NCBI GenBank assembly: GCA_002938035.1
Contig: PTLH01000003.1
Coordinates: 1 to 47,804 of the forward strand
DNA: 47,804 nt
Source: Alphaproteobacteria bacterium MarineAlpha3_Bin6
GTDB taxonomy: Bacteria > Pseudomonadota > Alphaproteobacteria > Rhodospirillales > UBA2165
Direction of reading: 5' to 3'
Shown: piece after piece, positions 44,141 through 47,804 of the stretch
Layout: each line of letters opens with the position of its first letter
Position numbering within the stretch: position 1 is the stretch's first letter
Position numbers and translations under genes: made by a program
Notes under the pieces: generated by a model
What the model was told of the DNA's origin: nothing
The model's database searches: none
The model's input: only the letters and a program-made list of their open reading frames with translations

Positions 44141-47020
44141 TTGTTGACGACCCCTCCAGATACGCTTGACGATCTTCCACCAGAAGGATCCCCCCCAGTT
44201 GTACCGCCTGATGATATTCCCCCGAGGGAGGGTGGAGAAGGCGCTCCTCCTGGCAGGGAGATAGTATATGTCAGTATTGAGGAGGAGATGAAAAGCTCCT
44301 ACCTCGATTATGCCATGAGTGTAATTGTCAGTCGTGCTTTACCTGACGTTCGTGATGGTCTTAAGCCTGTCCATCGTCGCATCATATACGCTATGAAGGA
44401 AGGAGGATATGATTACAACAGGCCTTTTCGTAAATCAGCCCGGATTGTCGGCGACGTTATGGGAAAATATCATCCCCATGGGGACACGGCAATTTATGAC
44501 GCGCTTGTGCGCATGGCTCAGGATTTCTCGATGCGATTGCCTCTTATACAGGGACAAGGAAACTTCGGTTCGATGGATGGCGATAGGGCGGCTGCCATGC
44601 GTTACACGGAGGCCCGTCTTGCCCGGTCAGCCCATGCCTTAATAGAGGATATTGATAAGGATACGGTTGATTTCAAACCAAACTATGACGAGGCTGCCCA
44701 GGAACCTTCCGTTTTACCGGCTCAGTTTCCTAATCTTTTGGTAAACGGGGCGGGAGGCATTGCTGTCGGTATGGCAACAAATATCCCCCCCCATAACTTG
44801 GGTGAGGTAATTGATGCGTGCTTTGCGGTAATTGAAAATCCTGATGTAACTATCGATGAACTGATGGAGCACAGCATTCAGGGACCAGATTTTCCGACTG
44901 GCGGTATCATCCTCGGCCGCCAGGGTATCCTTTCTGCATTCCAAACCGGACGAGGCTCCATCTCCATTCGTGGACGAGCTTCGATAGAGCCTCGTGGGAA
45001 AGACCGAGAAGCCATCGTGATTACCGAGGTGCCTTACCAGGTCAATAAATCGCGTATGATTGAAATTATTGCTGAGGCTGTGCGGGATAAAAAGATTGAG
45101 GGTGTTTCTGACTTGCGTGACGAGTCGGATAGGGACGGGGTACGCGTGGTGGTGGAGACAAAACGTGATGCTATAGCGGACGTCGTTCTCAATCAACTTT
45201 ACAAATTTTCACCACTACAATCTAGTTTCGGCGTTAACATGCTCGCCTTGAATGAAGGTCGGCCAGAAATGCTGAACCTAAAAGAGATATTGAAGGCTTT
45301 TATAAATTTCCGTGAAGAAGTTATCACAAGGCGTACGACTTTTGAGTTAAGAAAGGCACGTGATCGCGCGCATATTATGGCCGGCTTGGCGGTTGCTGTC
45401 GAAAATATAGATAAGGTAATTGAACTCATTCGTAGTGCTAAAGATTCAGAAGAGGCGCGAGCACAGTTAATGTCTAAGCCTTGGTCAGCTAAAGATATCA
45501 CGCCCTTAATCGACTTAATTGATGATCCTGAGTACCGGGTTATTGATGGTGCCTATCAACTATCCGAGTTACAAGCACGGGCTATCTTGGACCTTCGCCT
45601 TCATCGTTTGACTGGATTGGAACGTAATAAGATTGGTGAGGATTTAAGAGAGCTTTGTGACAAGATCTCGGAGTATCTCGAAATACTCGCTTCGAAGGAA
45701 CTACTATTTAACATTCTACGAGACGAATTAGAAGAGATGCGAGAGCAATTCGCTAACGAACGTCGGACGACAATTGAAGAAGGATTTTTTGAACAAGATA
45801 TTGAAGACTTGATCCAGCAAGAAGATATGGTCGTTACTGTTTCTGATGCAGGCTACATTAAGCGTGTTCCGTTGTCAGCGTACCGCGCGCAAAATCGCGG
45901 TGGCAAAGGGCGTTCAGGTATGAGTACCCGGGACGAAGATTTTGTTTCCAACGTTTTTGTGGCACATACCCATCAGCCTCTTTTATTTTTTTCATCTAGC
46001 GGCATGGTCTACAAGTTAAAGGTCTACAAATTACCGCAAGGAACCCCGCAAGCTCGGGGTAAGGCTATGGTCAATATTCTCCCCCTCGACGAGGGAGAGA
46101 ATATCACCACGGTTATGGCGTTGCCTGAAGACGAAAGTAGTTGGGACAGCCTTTTTGTTATGTTTGCAACCGCGACAGGGAGCGTGCGGCGCAACCGCCT
46201 TAGCGATTTTACCGATGTAAGGGCTAACGGCAAAATAGCCATGAAAATGGATAAAGATGACCACTTGGTACGTGTAAGGGTCTTCGAAGACCAAGATAAC
46301 GTCTTTCTGGCTACCCGCAATGGAAAGTGTATTCGGTTCCCCGTTACAGATGTGCGAGTTTTCTCTGGTCGGACATCAACTGGAGTGCGCGGTATCTTAT
46401 TGACTAAAGGCGATGAGGTAATCGCTATGTCAGGCCTCAAACATGTAAAAGAGGAGGTCACCGTTCGTGACAATTACCTGCGTTCTGTTAATGCAGGAAG
46501 ACGTCTTTCTGGTGGTGACTACACTGATCGAGAGGAGGATGAATCGCGGGATAAAGAACTTATGGCTCGCCTCAAAGAATCTCAATTTGTCCAAATGGCT
46601 GATGCTGAAGAATACATTCTCACGGTTGCCGCCGATGGAATGGGAAAACGCACGTCAGCCTACGATTACCGTATATCCAAAAGGGGCGGAAAAGGTATCG
46701 ACAGCATTGATCTAAAACGAAAGAAAAAAAATCTCACAACAGTGGTTGCAATTATCCCGGTTGTTCAGACGGATGAGTTAGTCATGGTGTCGGATGGAGG
46801 TCAAATTATTCGAATGCCGGTTGAGGGTATCAGTTTTACTGGGCGTAAGGCACGTGGGGTCACCTTGTTCAGAGTTTCTGATGGAGGGCGGGTTGTTTCG
46901 GTTAGTCGCATTCGAGATGTAGTGCAGGTTGATGAATGTAGCGATGAACCGCCTAAAAGGCCTGATGACGGTAGCGTTGAATCGGCGAGTACTGGGGAAG
47001 AAGTAGTAATCAAAAAGTAG
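44141..47020 (+). CDS. gyrA: DNA gyrase subunit A
   Basis: GyrA is the DNA-cleaving subunit of gyrase, which introduces negative supercoils. It has 959 residues, longer than the E. coli protein (875). The extra length is a Pro/Asp/Gly-rich N-terminal lead of about 40 residues and an insertion (about 785-810) in the C-terminal domain. The catalytic Tyr155 lies in [10 protein letters not shown]. The quinolone-determining loop is [19 protein letters not shown], with Thr116 and Asp120 equivalent to E. coli Ser83 and Asp87. The GyrA box is seen as QNRGGKGR, so DNA wrapping is expected. Two tandem TTG codons at 44141 and 44144 may serve as start; the second has the better spacing to AGGA. Confidence 0.97.
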   Translation: MLTTPPDTLDDLPPEGSPPVVPPDDIPPREGGEGAPPGREIVYVSIEEEMKSSYLDYAMSVIVSRALPDVRDGLKPVHRRIIYAMKEGGYDYNRPFRKSARIVGDVMGKYHPHGDTAIYDALVRMAQDFSMRLPLIQGQGNFGSMDGDRAAAMRYTEARLARSAHALIEDIDKDTVDFKPNYDEAAQEPSVLPAQFPNLLVNGAGGIAVGMATNIPPHNLGEVIDACFAVIENPDVTIDELMEHSIQGPDFPTGGIILGRQGILSAFQTGRGSISIRGRASIEPRGKDREAIVITEVPYQVNKSRMIEIIAEAVRDKKIEGVSDLRDESDRDGVRVVVETKRDAIADVVLNQLYKFSPLQSSFGVNMLALNEGRPEMLNLKEILKAFINFREEVITRRTTFELRKARDRAHIMAGLAVAVENIDKVIELIRSAKDSEEARAQLMSKPWSAKDITPLIDLIDDPEYRVIDGAYQLSELQARAILDLRLHRLTGLERNKIGEDLRELCDKISEYLEILASKELLFNILRDELEEMREQFANERRTTIEEGFFEQDIEDLIQQEDMVVTVSDAGYIKRVPLSAYRAQNRGGKGRSGMSTRDEDFVSNVFVAHTHQPLLFFSSSGMVYKLKVYKLPQGTPQARGKAMVNILPLDEGENITTVMALPEDESSWDSLFVMFATATGSVRRNRLSDFTDVRANGKIAMKMDKDDHLVRVRVFEDQDNVFLATRNGKCIRFPVTDVRVFSGRTSTGVRGILLTKGDEVIAMSGLKHVKEEVTVRDNYLRSVNAGRRLSGGDYTDREEDESRDKELMARLKESQFVQMADAEEYILTVAADGMGKRTSAYDYRISKRGGKGIDSIDLKRKKKNLTTVVAIIPVVQTDELVMVSDGGQIIRMPVEGISFTGRKARGVTLFRVSDGGRVVSVSRIRDVVQVDECSDEPPKRPDDGSVESASTGEEVVIKK

Positions 47021-47066
47021 TTTGAAATAGTTTTTATACTAAAAAGAAGACAGAAGGATAAGGCCA

Positions 47067-47570
47067 ATGGCTGACCGGACAGGAGTTTATCCAGGAACAT
47101 TTGATCCCGTGACTAATGGGCACATGGACATTATTTCACGTGCTGCGCGGGTTGTTGACGCGTTGATCGTGGGTGTGGCGATTAACGCTGGTAAGGGTCC
47201 ATTATTTTCGTTAGATGAGCGGGTTGAGATGGTTTCTGAAGAAATAAAATTGGCAGCGAATACCAAAAATTGTCGTGTAGAGGTGCGTTCTTTTGAAGGG
47301 TTGCTGACTAATTTCGCAGCCTCGTGTGGAGCTTCTTTGATTATACGGGGCCTTCGAGCCGTAACTGACTTCGAATACGAATTCCAGATGACCGGTATGA
47401 ATACAAAGCTGAACTCAGAAATTGAAACGGTATTTCTCATGGCATCGGAAGGGGAACAATTTATATCTTCGCGATTAGTGAAAGAAATTGGTAGTCTTGG
47501 CGGGGACATTGGCCATTTTGTCAGCCTTCGAGTTCGCGAACGTATGTTGCTTCGTTTTGGCAATAGTTAA
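47067..47570 (+). CDS. coaD: Phosphopantetheine adenylyltransferase
   Basis: CoaD makes dephospho-CoA from 4'-phosphopantetheine and ATP in coenzyme A synthesis. It has 167 residues, a normal size. The nucleotidyltransferase motif is GVYPGTFDPVTNGHMDI with TNGH at 16-19, and the second motif appears as EGEQFISSRLVKEIGSLGGD near the C-terminus. IIRGLRAVTDFEYEFQM is the CoaD-specific central stretch. It starts 46 bases after gyrA, with AGAAGGA upstream, a common alphaproteobacterial pairing. Confidence 0.97.
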   Translation: MADRTGVYPGTFDPVTNGHMDIISRAARVVDALIVGVAINAGKGPLFSLDERVEMVSEEIKLAANTKNCRVEVRSFEGLLTNFAASCGASLIIRGLRAVTDFEYEFQMTGMNTKLNSEIETVFLMASEGEQFISSRLVKEIGSLGGDIGHFVSLRVRERMLLRFGNS

Positions 47571-47699
47571 ATTGTTACGAGAATTTCACTCATTGACCGA
47601 TTGTATTCGCCTTCGTATTTTGTTCAAATTAAATAAGCGTGCCAGTTTTGTTTCTAAGGTTGGTTGATGTTTCGCGGAACAAGGATTGTCCATTAATTT

Positions 47700-47775
47700 G
47701 GGTGCATAGCTCAGGTGGTAGAGCAGCTGCCTTTTAAGCAGCGGGTCCAAGGTTCGAGTCCTTGTGCACCCACCA
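47700..47775 (+). tRNA. tRNA-Lys (anticodon UUU)
   Basis: A complete 76-base cloverleaf is present. The acceptor arms GGGTGCA and TGCACCC pair perfectly. The D arm is GCTC/GAGC with loop AGGTGGTA. The anticodon stem GCTGC/GCAGC encloses loop CTTTTAA, giving anticodon TTT for lysine. The T arm is CAAGG/CCTTG around TTCGAGT. The discriminator A and CCA end are encoded. It lies 129 bases after coaD. Confidence 0.98.
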
Positions 47776-47804
47776 ATCTTTTCAAGGGGTTAGGTGGTTT
47801 TTTA

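Noticed and set aside
1..47804. Mobile elements, CRISPR arrays, toxin-antitoxin or defence cassettes
   Set aside because: I saw no direct-repeat array, transposase, integrase, phage gene or defence protein. The tRNA-Lys at the right end could be an integration target, but no attachment-site repeat or integrase is visible.

Overview
The window reads as a chromosomal segment of a free-living, probably marine alphaproteobacterium of Rhodospirillales type. The base composition leans moderately to AT by eye. The evidence for this placement is gene order: erpA-xth / dgt-argS-SPOR-nagZ-(M50)-scpA-scpB-(unknown)-tatA-tatB-tatC-serS-surE-pcm-M23 peptidase / DUF815 ATPase / yajC-secD-secF-Mth938 is a familiar alphaproteobacterial core block. 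It also carries TRAP and tripartite tricarboxylate (TTT) carboxylate transporters, a hopanoid gene (hpnE) and homologues of mitochondrial complex I assembly factors. I see no prophage, insertion sequence, CRISPR array, integrase or antiphage cassette.

Layout. 1-5346 (minus): the start of an ELM1-like gene at the edge, then an apparent operon reading leftward: alpha/beta hydrolase, LLM flavin monooxygenase, tctC, tctB, tctA. 5656-6552 (plus): a DMT exporter. 6721-9679 (minus): a TRAP transporter (dctP-dctQ-dctM). 10194-11320 (minus): erpA and xth. 11421-19765 (plus): dgt to scpB plus an unrecognised glycosyltransferase-like gene. 20009-25535 (plus): tatABC, serS, surE, pcm, M23 lipoprotein. 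25548-26922 (minus): DUF815 ATPase and a broken flavin reductase gene. 27115-30479 (plus): yajC-secD-secF-Mth938. 30705-32748 (minus): PuuD-like membrane protein, a 31-residue membrane microprotein and hpnE. 32815-33660 (plus): NDUFAF6-like protein. 33821-39412 (minus): trmFO, uvrA and an MFS transporter. 39730-42306 (plus): ferredoxin-type reductase, ssb, SirB1-like protein. 42612-43820 (minus): a second MFS transporter. 44141-47775 (plus): gyrA, coaD and tRNA-Lys(UUU).

How the genes work together. The left 10 kb looks like a scavenging module: two high-affinity carboxylate importers, with a monooxygenase and a hydrolase translationally coupled upstream of one of them. In both importer operons the binding-protein gene is followed by a strong RNA stem-loop, which would favour excess binding protein over membrane subunits. 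The middle is housekeeping: two protein export machineries (Tat; YajC-SecDF), chromosome condensation (ScpAB), cell-wall recycling and division (NagZ, SPOR, M23), protein repair (Pcm) and two tRNA synthetases. The Mth938 (NDUFAF3-like) and NDUFAF6-like genes lie close together but are separated by the PuuD-like/microprotein/hpnE segment.

No gene cluster here convinced me that it is an undescribed system. The best leads are the 31-residue membrane protein next to the PuuD-like gene, the paired stem-loops in the transporter operons, the complex-I-assembly/Sec neighbourhood, and the uncharacterised GT-A-like protein between scpB and tatA.
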